Below, in pieces: positions 11,320-23,800 of a stretch of 64,000 nt of DNA; positions within the stretch are counted from its first letter, which is position 1, and each line of letters begins with the position of its first letter. The stretch is from Strongylocentrotus droebachiensis (Eukaryota; Echinodermata; Echinoidea; Camarodonta; Strongylocentrotidae). A program made the position numbers and the translations under genes. Under the pieces are notes generated by a model, which worked only from the letters and a program-made list of their open reading frames with translations, searched no databases and had not been told where the DNA came from. The DNA lies in contig JAVYIG010005298.1 in the NCBI GenBank assembly GCA_035222895.1, positions 62,001 through 126,000 of the forward strand, written 5' to 3'.

Positions 11320-11819
11320 AGCCGGGCCCACTGGGGCGGCCGCCCCTCGCACCCAGACGAAGCTGATAGGATATAGGCGTGACCACTCATAGAAACATTA
11401 GCATTCTTTGCAAGTAGGATTTTTTTAAAGTCGCCCTGTATTGATTCTCAAAATTTTAAACACCACTCACTTTCATAATTAGACATTAATTACAGTGACA
11501 AAAAAATCACCAGAATTCGCTGAAAATCGCCACTGTAGTCTGTACACTCTTTTTTAGAGCTGCTTTAGTGACAATTGATGACACCTTAATTAAGGCTTAA
11601 TTTAAGCCGAATACATTCATCTCAATGGTGTCAGAACAAAAATACCCTAACAATTTTAATCTTAAATGATTTTTAATATAAATTATAATCTAGGTCTATT
11701 GTCAAACCTGGTTAATTAAAATTCATTTTAGTGCAAATTAAGCGAGAACATTTTGATTTTGAGATTAATGTTCTTTTTTGAAGAATGAACTACATTGCCT
11801 TTTCTTTATTTTCTACAGC

Positions 11820-14800
11820 ATGCCTACTAAACGGAGAACAGCCAAGCCTGGGAAGGGAGCATCTGATATTCCAGATAGCAGCAGGACCCCCTCAGCCTCT
11901 GGCGATGCCCCTGTGGCTAGACAAACTGCTTCTACATCACCCCAGAGGGGGACTACCAGTAGAATGAAGACCGTTCTGGGGTTTGATTTCTCGGATGTTA
12001 GTTCCTGGAGCTCCCTTGTTAAGCTCATAAATTCTCCAAGGGACCCTGCCTCCATAGGAGTATGGAGAATGCTGTTTGGTGAGATATATTCAGTTTTGTC
12101 TGGACAGATACTGAACACTTGCCTACCTGTCTTGGAAGTACACAGTTTTCTTTTTCTTTCTTTGTTTGTTTCATTCTTTGTTTCATTCTTCTTCTTTTTT
12201 TCCCCTTTTCTTTTTCCTTTAAAAAAACCCAACACTATTTCAGATTAATGGTTTTACTTTAGAGAACACTTTGTCACTTAAAAAAAAAGGACTTAATTAA
12301 ACCTAAAACAATAGTAGTACATAAAGACAAATATATGACTACAACTGACTATTTCCTGTAAATTATGAATCAGATTCTTCATGTTATGAAAACATTAAAG
12401 TTTAAAGTAGTAAGCTTTACCTATATTTGTATTAATTTTTAATGTCCTATTTCAGGATTGAAAAGTAAGGCACCCATACTGTGGGAACTGCTGTTTAATA
12501 TTTACTCAAACTACTTTTACTGACACTATCTTTTATTACATCAATGTCGTGGGTGGGGGTTGGACCTTGCTAGGGACCGGTAGTTTCAATGATGAGACAG
12601 GACAGCAGATTAAGGTCTATGAGGTTTATTCTGTGTCGTAACAAAAAAAAACATTCACAAATATCTAACTTCCGACATCTTCCCCGCTTGCAACATTGTC
12701 GTCCTCGACAATAGATCATGTATGTACAAAAAAAAAATCTATAATCAAAAAGAGATTCCTGACTGAAAGAAATGTCTATTGCTATTATTCAGCCTCACTT
12801 GTTTCCATACTCTTTCAAACTGGGCTGAAAAATATTATTTACAAACTGATTATATATATCATCCCCTTCCCCGCTTGTGTTGTAGCTTTATCCCTACAAT
12901 ATCAAGTGGGAAGTCCATCCCCTTCCCCGCTTGTGTTGTAGCTTTATCCCTACAATATCAAGTGGGAAGTCCAGTAATCCCTGAAGTTGGCAATCGAAAA
13001 GGGTTTTGATTCACACCTTTATTAGCTCTTGCTGAGCGTCGGACAGGTGTTCCTACTTCTAGACCAGAAGTCGTGTCATCCTGTCTTGGAAGATACAGCC
13101 AACGAGGGAGGATGTCATCTTCATCATTGCTATCATCGTCATCGTTGCTATCATCATCATCGACGTCGTCATCGGCATCGTCATCCTTACCGTCAGCAAC
13201 ATGATCATCCTCGACTCTTCTCTCTACGTTAGAGTCATCCTCGGGATAAGGGAAAATTTCATCTATCCCTCTGTCCTCCTGACGAGGATCTTTAACTAGT
13301 CGACGTCGATTGACCCACTTGGCTTTGCCTCCAGTTATCGAGCGTATCTGATAGACATCCTTTTCTTTATTCCTAGCAACAATGACATAGGGCCTCTCAT
13401 AGTACTTGTCTACGAGCTTATGTCTTCCCGTGAAGGCGTCACGATGAAGCAAAACTCTGTCTCCTACTTCTAAGACAGTAATAGACCCTCTCTCTTTTCT
13501 CTGTTGTCTCTGCTCTTCCTTCATTGCTTCCACTTTCTGTCTCTCAGATACTATCTGACGGGCTTTCTCTACCAATCTCTGTTGCTCTTGACTGTAGTCA
13601 TTCAAGTCTATGGGTGACTTATTCAGCAAGTGGTCGATGGGAAGTATGGGTGCTCTCCCGAACATCAAGAAATAGGGAGTCACTCGTGTTGTCCTGTGGG
13701 GGGTTGTGTTATACATGTGAACAACATGTTTGATCAATTCCGGCCAACGTCTTCTTTCCTTAGGGTCTAAGGATCGCAACAAACAACACAAAGTCTTGTT
13801 GAAACGTTCGCATTGCCCGTTTCCAGATGGATGATATGCTGTGGTACGAGACTTCTTGATGCCATACAACTTACACAGGTCTAATACCAAGACACTTTCA
13901 AAGCACCGGCCCTGATCCGAGTGGATCCTCATGGGTATCCCATAATGCGAAATCCAGTAGTCACGCACTACCTTAGCCACCGTCTCTGAAGATTGATTCA
14001 GACATGGAATAGCTTGCGAGTACTTGCTAAACACATCCGTCAGCACTAAAACATCTTCGTACCCTCGGTGTCCTCGGTCTAACTTCAAAAAATCCACAGC
14101 TAATACTTCTTGAGGCTGAAAAGCCATCAAATGCCTCTGGGGTGGGCGTACTGTTGGAGTTGGCGGCTTCGAAGTGACGCATCGAAAGCACTTCTTCACA
14201 TAGTCCTTCACATGTTGAGTCATGCCTGGCCAATAACACCTTTCTTTCAGCAGATTGAGTGTCCTCTCGACCCCCTGATGGCCCCACTGGTCATGAGTTA
14301 GGCTCAACACTGTCTCCTTCAATATCCGTGGTAGAAGCAACTGTCGAATTCTCCCATAAATGGGATCATCAATCTCACGATATAGCACACCTGAATATTC
14401 AGTGTAATTCTTCCAGTCCTTCAACCAACCCCGCAAACTGACACTGTCGATTTCTAGCTCTTGACCACGTTTCCAATTCTTCCTCCAAAGACGCCTCACC
14501 TCTCCCAGTACATCATCATCCTCTTGTATCTTTGCCAACTCCTCGTGGCTGTAAGATGGGAGTATATTGGAAACGGGTCCTTCACCATCGTCTTGCTTAG
14601 ATATTGGGTCTTGATCACATGGTAACAAACTAGTAGAACCAGTCACCTCATTCACCATGGCAGTGATCTCCTCTTCCGACACCACTCTACTCAGTGCGTC
14701 TGCACATCTATTGGATCTACCGGTGCGGTACTTAACGTCAATATCGAATGCAGCAAGCTGAGCCACCCATCTTGTTTCCGTCGCTCCTAGCTTTGCACTT

Positions 14801-17800
14801 TTGAGGTGCACTAATGGGTTGTGATCCGTTAGAACATCACAATGGCGACCTTGAATATATGGGCCAAACTTGTCTACAACTGCCCACTTCAGAGCTAACA
14901 GCTCGATCTTAAAACTGGAAAAGTCTGGGTAGTTCCTCTCCCCACCTCGAAGAGTTCTACTAGCATATGCAACTGGGTGAAGTCTTCCATCCTCATCTCT
15001 CTGTGATAGGCATGCTCCCAATCCTTTGCCTGAAGCATCTATCTCTAAGGTAAAGTCTCTATCGAAGCATGGGTAAGCTAGGACTGGAGCTCTTATCAGC
15101 GACTCCTTCAAGGCCTTGAAAGAGGTCTCTTGCTCGTCCTTCCACTCAAATGATGTCGTCTTGGTCTGCTTTTTCTTGGCAGAGACCTTGTGCAGTGGTC
15201 CGGCTATACGAGCAAACTCTGAAATAAATCTTCGGTAGTACGAAGCAAGTCCTAAAAAAGAGCTTACTTCCCGTCCATTCGTTGGAGTAGGCCACTCCCT
15301 GATCCTGTTCACCTTCTCCTCATCGACAGCTATACCTTCTCTCGATACCACGTGTCCAAGGTAAGATACTTTCTCCTTCAGAAAGAAACATTTCTTTCCC
15401 TTCAGTCTCAGTCCGTTATCCTGGAGTCTCGTCATCACCTTATCTAGTCTCTTCAGGTGCTCATCTAGGGTCGAAGAAAAGATTAGGATATCATCTAGAT
15501 AAAGGACGACTTCAGTCAAATTCATATCTCCTAGAATGAATTCCATGGTCCTCTGAAAGGTACCGGGGCTGTTGCACAATCCCTGTGGCATACGTAGGAA
15601 TTCGTATAAACCCCACGGTACTCTAAATGCTGTCTTCTCAACAGACTCCCGGTCCATAACTATTTGGAAATACCCATGAGCAAGATCAAGCGAAGTGAAA
15701 TACTGCGCACCACTCAAGGCTTCCAATGTCTCCTCTATTCTTGGCAAAGGGAAAGAGTCCTTGATCGTCCTTGCATTTAATAGTCTATAGTCTATGCAAA
15801 GCCGCGGAGATCCGTCTTTCTTCCTCACAACCACAATAGCACTTGCGTATGGACTCTTTGACTGTTGAATAATTCCTTTGTCCAACATTTCTTGTAGCAT
15901 CTTCTTGATCTCACTCGCCTGATCAGGATGGAGTCTCCTATAGGGAAGTCTAATTGGTGGGCCATCTGTTAGATGTATCTCATGTGGAACTATGCTACAC
16001 TCTCCCAGGTCAAAAGGTCCTGCAGAAAATACTCCAGAGTGCTTCGTCAGGAGTTCAGATACTTTCTGCTTCTCGTCTAGTGACAATCCATCTAACTGAA
16101 CACCAAGAGGAAGTTCATGGTTATCAACTTGTGGATCTACTCCGTCTTTGTCATCCTCGTCATATGGCTCATCCACTACGACTACATCACACAAAGAGAC
16201 AAGTACTCTATCCTCTTCCATACCTAGCTGAATTTCCTGCTTTCTCTGGATGGCTCTTGCTTCAGCTACTTGAGTCATAGGTGGCAGCCATACTTCTTCA
16301 TTTGATCGATTAGCTAGCAACAAATCGATAAATCTCCCATTGACTTGCTGACATCCTTCCACAGCACTCAGAGTTGGATTACTTCTCCCTATGGAGTCTT
16401 GGACCAGTACCTCTATATCCAATGCTTCCTTCCTCAACTCACAAGTGACTCTACTCACTGTAAAAGGTGGCAGCACTTCAGCCCGACCAGTATGAACTGC
16501 AACTACTTCGCTCTTGTCACGTTTCCTAGCAATCTGTGGAATCCTCAGTGCACTCAGAGAAGGGTACTTTTCGATTAACTTGTCCGTGTTCATCCGATGT
16601 AGGATATTACACCCCACAAGTACAGAATGTTGAGCACTTGTACCATTACCTCTATTCTTGGCGACCAAGAAGCTACCAAGTACCGTCTGTCCTTCCAATT
16701 CAATTGGCACTTCCACATACCCTTCAATAGGTAGTTGGACCCCTCCAATACCTGTTACATTCAAGAAAAACCCTGGCATCTGTTTGGGATTCCCTAACTT
16801 CTCCTCAAGCTGACCATGGTAAACCGAAGACGGAATTATCGAGGTCTCAGCACCAGAGTCCAAGATGCATTCCAACTCTTCACCGCAAATGTTAACACTG
16901 CTCCTAGGACTTGGAGAAATCAAGCGGGCAGCCAAACCTTCATCAGTGGCCATGGAATCTACCTTGCCTATGTTAACTCCTGGGTTTGGGTTTGCAGCTT
17001 GTGCACTCTCTGGACAGTCTCTTTTCATGTGGCCAGTCTTCCTACAACCGTAGCATAGGGTTGGTTCCTTGCAGTAGGGTTTAGTGTGGCCCTTCTGTCC
17101 ACAATTGAAGCACTTGAGATCCCTATTACCCCTGTTACTACTTCGCACCTGCAAGTTATTCTTGTCGGTCAACTTGCTGACGATCCCTACCAAATTAGAC
17201 ACTTGGTGTGCTAGCTTGGAAATATCCTCCTTCAGCACCTCTATTTCCCCCTTCTTGCTAGCTTGCATCACCGGGACTGGCGCAGCTTCTGCGATGGCCT
17301 CAAAAGCTCGTGCAGCTTTTGAGGAGGGCTCCTGGTCGCGAAAGAAATCTAACATTTCTTCTCGCATCTCCGAGAATGTCTTTTGCCTACAGCTAATCTC
17401 TATCCTCCTGAGTTCCCTTTTAGCCCACTTCTCCCTTGCCCCTTGGACAAGTTTCTCCTTCAAGGTGCTATCTTGCAATTTCTGGAGTGCTGCTTTCTCG
17501 TCCGAGTTTCCAGCCGCATTCACCATCCTACTGTACAGTCTCATTAGAACCCTACTGTAATCAGCTAGAGTCTCCTTCTCCATCTGATCACGATTGTGGA
17601 AACTCTGCGTGAGAGAAGACACCGACTCGGTTGAGCCAAACATCGACTCCAGCTTCTTGACAAGCTTGTCATAGTCATCTCTGACCTCTGTCCCATGACA
17701 TAGAGCTTCCTCTTTCGCCGCTCCAGCTAAATGGTCAACTAATGAACGAGCCTTCGTTCTTCCAGTAAGCCGATAATGTTCTGCATAGCTACCAAACTCT

Positions 17801-20800
17801 GCTAACCATTCCCCTAGAGATAACTCGCCAGGTGCTGTTGGAGGGCCTCGAAACTTTCCAAGTTTCACTGGTGGTGGTGGCTGCTGTACACTTAGGCCCT
17901 GTAATACACTTGTAAGTGCCTGCATCATACCCGCCATCGACTCTGTATCGGTCGGCATCGTTACAAAGGCTAAATTTCATTCACAAGGGATAAAAGAGGT
18001 CAGTATATGCACATGGAAATATGCTATAACATCAGAACACAATATTACATGCACATGCAAAACTCTTAGCCTTTATAGCTAAATATACCCAAAGTCCTGT
18101 ATCCTCGAGCTTCAATAGTGTTCAGACTTCAAAGTTCAGAGTTCAGACCTCTCTTCATCTTCATCGGTCTAAATCTTGCTCGACGTCATATCTCCACGCT
18201 GATCCCGTCCTTTGGTGTGAATTGCATCTCATCAGTCCGAAGTACCTCCAGACCAAGGGGTTTCTGTCGTTCTACTGTCGCTATCCCATCCTCGTCGCCA
18301 AATCTGTCGTGGGTGGGGGTTGGACCTTGCTAGGGACCGGTAGTTTCAATGATGAGACAGGACAGCAGATTAAGGTCTATGAGGTTTATTCTGTGTCGTA
18401 ACAAAAAAAAACATTCACAAATATCTAACTTCCGACATCAACAAACTTGTATTTGATAACGATTCTTTTTGTATCTCCTTTGATCAGGCTTGATTATGAT
18501 CATAGACATCCCTCAGGAACGAGGAATGGCGTATGCAGATTATCGCTGGGGAGACGCCAATGAATGCCGCTTCCCGCTCTTTAATAGCCTCACACCGCTA
18601 CCCGTAGATTGGATGTATCTGGTTTACTTGGTTATGTATTTAGGTAATGATAATGATTTAGGTTTCTTAGCAGTTATGACATATCAAATTATATATTTTT
18701 GGGGTAGTTGGCATCAGAAAAGAGAAGTGAGGAAAGAGAAAAGAAGCACAGAAAAAGAAGAAAAAAATGAGAAGCAAAAAGAGGTGAGGCAATATTATGG
18801 TAAAAAGGAGAAATGAAGGGAGGAGAGTCAGAGGAAGAATGGGGTGATGAAGGTTAAATGAAGATGGATGATAAATTTAATTTAATGAAACAGAGCTGAG
18901 AGAGAAAGACGGGTGGAAAAATAAATTATGAATGTTATCCAATTCCTTATTTGTTTTTTTATTATTATATTTTTTTCATCTAAGAAATCTTTGGAGGGGG
19001 AGGGGGGTAGAAACCTCTAAGGCTAAACATATCATTCAGTGTTTTGTTAATTTCAAACTACATTATCATTTACTTTTGACAAACAGGTGCAGTTGGTATA
19101 TTCCTGGGAGCCTTTTATCGTCTCAGCTGCCTTCTCTTCTGTATCCCATACTGGTATCTCTTCTTCTTGGACAAAACAACATGGAATAATCATTCCTACT
19201 TGTATGGTCTCATTAGTTTACAGCTCATCTTTATGGATGGGAACCGCTTCTGGTGAGTTTAAGGGGATTGGTTACTAAACAAATTACGAACTAAAAATGT
19301 TCTCTGTCGATTAAGTTTCATTTTTCTAGGCATTTTGTGTCATATACCTTAGTGTAATACATTTCAAGTAGTTTTTGTAATCATTTTTGGTATCATACCA
19401 GTATATTCGACATTTCATACATACAGAGTAATAGAATAGACTGGTTTACTAATTTCATCCATGCTTCTTAGACAAAAACTGTTCATGATGACTTGAAAGC
19501 TTGTTTTAGCTGTACCCTCCATATTTAGTAACTAGTGTTTGCAAAGTGAATTGGAGCTTTCCTGTATAGTGTACTGTGTTACTTTAGTGCACGTATACAG
19601 CTCGATACTGTATCATTCCAAGTTTTTTAATGATCGCATGGCTTTATGAATAAAATGATGCACTTGTGAAATGTTTTTGTGTAATTTCGACATACACAGG
19701 TCTGTGGATGGATGGCTGAATCCCAAGATTAGAAATGCCAATGTTCCTCTGTGGAATATCGCTATCATTCGCCTCCAGGTAAAGAAATATTTCACTAAAT
19801 GCTATTTAGCTTTGACTAGTACAGTAAATGAAATCCAGTATCATCTCCTTGAAAGAATCACATATATTCAAGTAGATACAACACTGACTTGTTGTAGCAT
19901 CACATTATTACCCTAAAGAATCTATAGCAGTAAGTGCAGTGAAATTGGAATAGTAATTAGTATCGCCAGCATTACAGCAATTTGTTAGAGACAGGGCTCT
20001 TTTGGGGACTTGTTTAATACTAGTATAAAATCAAATGAATCTGCTTTGCAGCATCCTAGGGGAATCATTGAGACCCAAAGCATTTTGCTACTTCAGACAC
20101 CATTGCCTGTCTTTAGCAGTGGCTCTAAAGTATTGTAATTAAATGTACCAACCATGATGAGTATTGAATATGTATTCTTGTGGAAAGTATTTTGATCATA
20201 AATATTTACAGGTTATTTTCAATTCAATTCACTTTATTCATTTCCATTTAAAAAAAAAAAAAATTACAAAGATATATACAATTATAAGCATTTGCAATAT
20301 ATAAGTAAAGATCAGTCAAAAAGTAGAGAGCTTCTGGTATAGGTTGTCTTTCTGACAGAGGCTGGATCATTCTGGTGTAACTGTTTTTCCATATTCTGAT
20401 GATTCTTACTTACCATCTTTCCACTTGTATAAAACCTAGATCTTTGTTGTGTATTTCTACGCTGGTCTAAAGAAATTGGATGCAGACTGGATTGGAGGCT
20501 ACTCCATGGAATATTTGTCAAAGCATTGGATATTTGAACCTTTCAGGTAGGTCAGGCCTTGAATGAGGATTTTCTTTCATGTACCGTAATTAATGTTGTA
20601 TAAACCGCCCTCGTGTATTAACCGCACCCCTCTTTTTCGCCCTTAAAAAAAAAAAAAAAAAAAAAAAAATGGTACGCCGTGTAATAGAAGAAAAATTGGA
20701 GGAATTATTTTTATCAACTACATATTGAAATCTATCAGAAAGATTACTTTCAAACCAAGATGACAGACAAATTTGAGTGTTGTTCTAGTTTCAGAGTGGT

Positions 20801-23800
20801 GAGTCAACACAACGATTACTGAGTTGGGAGACATTGCCAGGCATAGCGCCAGATTTTTTTTTTTTTTTGGGATGTTCTGTGTATAAACCGCATCCCCGAC
20901 TTTGAATTTCTTTCGGCGGCAAAAAGGTGCGGTTAATACACCATTAATTACGGTAATGAAAATGGCTTATTTCTGTGATTATCAAAATAAGGAATTGCAA
21001 TAATGAACACAATTGTGAAAACTTAAAGAATGGAGGAATAACCTCGCACGTAATCTTGGTAGTTTCTCCTAACCAATAATTGAAGAAAAAAAATGTCTAT
21101 GCCATAAGTAAAGTCCAAGTCAAATAAGTTGTTAAGGTTACAGTATGTGTATGAAGATTAATTATATGTTCATTTTTTATGTCTTTTTAAAAATATGTAA
21201 ATATACCTTGCAAGTTTTTTTTCTGTCGTAATTTGATTTAATATTGGTTTTACCTTGATAGGGGCATCATTTACAAGCGCAAGTTGCTTCTTAGAGGTCC
21301 TGGCTCGTTATGTTTTCTGTATTTAATGATTTGTACTTAACTTTTTTATGATGCCAAATAAATTGAATTGAGTTGAGTTGAATTGAATTGAATTAATGAT
21401 TCATGAAAAATACAGCCTCAACTTTGTTTGACTTTTGACAGGTTATTGCTGACGGATGAACAGATTGATTACTTTATGGTTCACCTAGGCGGTCTGTTTC
21501 TGGATCTTTCAGCAGGCTTCCTGCTTTTCTTTGATTCTACTCGTCTCTTTGGAGCTTTCTTCTGCTCTTCCTTCCACATCATGAACTCTCAAATCTTCAG
21601 CATAGGTCAGCATCTACCAAATTAGAGACATATTTGTTCAATTGAGAGATTCTATTTTGTAGAATTTAGTAGGAAAGGAGCTCTGAACCAGCGCAGCTGA
21701 ATATATTTTGTATAAAAGCTGCGCTATATAAATTTATTATTATTATTATAATTATTTTTATATATTTGTAAGAAACTAAATGATGTGAGATTTGCCTATT
21801 TCCTGGCCTATTATATAGACATTTTTCCAACATTTGAAAGAAAAATTCAAATGGATGGCAGCAAACTAGGGGGAACTTTGATTGAGCTCATACTATTATT
21901 CTCTCATTTTTCATTTGTCACATTATTCCATAAAATTTCTTTCATATTGCATTGTATTTTTCTTAATTATTCTGACTTATGCTAGTACAGTCAAAACTGC
22001 TTTAGTGACCACCTGTCTACAAAGACCACATTTTTTTTGTTTCCCTTGGAAATGGTTTCTCATTACTATTTCTCATTGTACTAAAGAAACCTGTACATAA
22101 AGACCACTTGCTTATAAAGACCACTTTCTTTGTCTCCCTTGGGTAGTCTTTCTAGACAGGCTTCACTGTACTATCAATCTATGGCATGTGGCTTGTTAGT
22201 GTCCCACAACTTTTTGTGTGGATACAATGCCATATGCAAATCTAAATTATTATTACTGATATGTGAACTATTGGTCCTTTCCTCATATATTTGTATTATT
22301 GTTCTTCGTTTATTCTTACAGGAATGTTTCCCTATGCCATGCTTGCATCAACAACCGTCTTCTTTTCTGCTTCCTGGCCCAGAACATTCTGCAGCATACT
22401 CCCTAGCTGCCTCAAAAATAACATCCCATCAGTTAGCTTCTCCAATACCGTCCAGCCAAGTGCAAAATGCATCTATGCTCCCAGCAAAGAAAATAAAAAG
22501 GTACTGTTTCAAATGTAGTTTAGTTTAAACAGTTTGTTTGTTTTGAATACTTCCCGAATGATACATGTATGTCTCAACAACCTTCAAAAGAAAGGAAAAA
22601 AAAGTTAAAAATTCATGTTCTCAACGTAGACAAATTAAAAAAAAAAGTTTATTTAACATATCAAATGTATAGCGCAAATATTGTTTTACTGTTTGAATTA
22701 AGGAGAAAATATTGCTTTGTGTTGTCAAGAAAAATCTTCAACCAGACAACATTTTGGTATAGGGTTTGTCCATTTCAAAGCATTATAGGACAGCCAATAA
22801 AACCGTAAACTTATGCCCCAACCCGTACAAGGTGAACAGTAATAGTTGAGCAAACTTATGCAAACTCATTTTCACATCGCGGACACTGTTTTCCCTCTGC
22901 AATGTTTGGATACTTCCATCAAATGCACTTTCTTTTGCATTTTGTAATGAATCTTTCTTTATGCATCACTCGATTTTGTTTTGTTTTAACAGAAATCTGA
23001 TGCTTTCAGCAGTAAGAAGGCTAAGAACACCACAGCCACCTGGGGACATTATACTGCTGTAATAGGATTCATACTCTATGTATCCATCCAACTTTTCCTG
23101 CCTTATTCACATTTCATCACAAAGGTAACATGCAAAGAAAGATATTTTTCAATTATTTTAATTTCTATTCTACTAGCAATACTTCTGGCTTGATCAATAA
23201 TTTATTATTTTGTCATGCTGAGCATAGCTGTACAAATATCTCCTTAAACAATTGGTATGCAGTGGAGTCTGTCCTCTGTATCTGTCAGAATTGTTTTTAG
23301 ATTCATATAAATTTGATTTTTGTTTGTTTTTTGTTTTGTTTGTTCAGCAAACAAAGTGCAAAATGTGTCAAATGTAATGTACTGCTAAAGATCACAATTC
23401 TTACTGTGTTTGTTATTGTGTAAAAAATGTGCTGATAGTGTTCTTTTTATGCCATTTCTTATAATCGTTGAATAACATTGCTACTTCTTACATTACGTAT
23501 TTGACCTACTAATACTGAATCTATGTAACACCTATCACTACTGATTCTGACAATTCTGACCTTACGGACAATAGGCTGTTTTGTTATGTAATCAAATTTA
23601 ATGCACAAATGTTTGTTAAGTGCCTCGTTACAAATTATTTCATAGGTGAAGCAGGCACTCAATAGCAAGGAATTTCCTGAATGTCAGAACGTCTTATATC
23701 TTTGTAGTGCTGCTAAAAGCTGAGTTTTTATGAGTGCTTTTTAAAATCAAGAACAAGCATATTTTAGGAATAGCTGTTTTTACTCACTTTACCGTTTTAA

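Larger units (their letters stand above)
12545..18437 (-). mobile_element. Full-length Ty3/mdg4-type LTR retrotransposon (5.9 kb) in GGCX intron 1, antisense to GGCX
   Basis: Two direct 133-bp LTRs (12545-12677, 18305-18437) look identical base for base. Both begin TGTCG and end CGACA, and the insertion is flanked by the 4-bp duplication TCAA (12541-12544; 18438-18441). Between them, on the minus strand, are a primer-binding site, a leader, one gag-pol frame (17958-12958), a tandem repeat and a polypurine tract. Domain order protease-RT-RNase H-integrase is that of Metaviridae (Ty3). No envelope gene was seen. Removing it leaves a GGCX intron of about 0.5 kb, so most of that intron is this element. 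Identical LTRs and an open frame mean a very recent insertion. Confidence 0.97.

Noticed and set aside
11778..11819. Upstream in-frame ATG extending GGCX by 14 codons
   Set aside because: A splice acceptor (TTCTACAG) ends one base before the chosen ATG; the upstream frame is intron sequence read through.
16816..17560. Several 60-158-codon plus-strand frames
   Set aside because: They are antisense shadows of the retrotransposon gag region.
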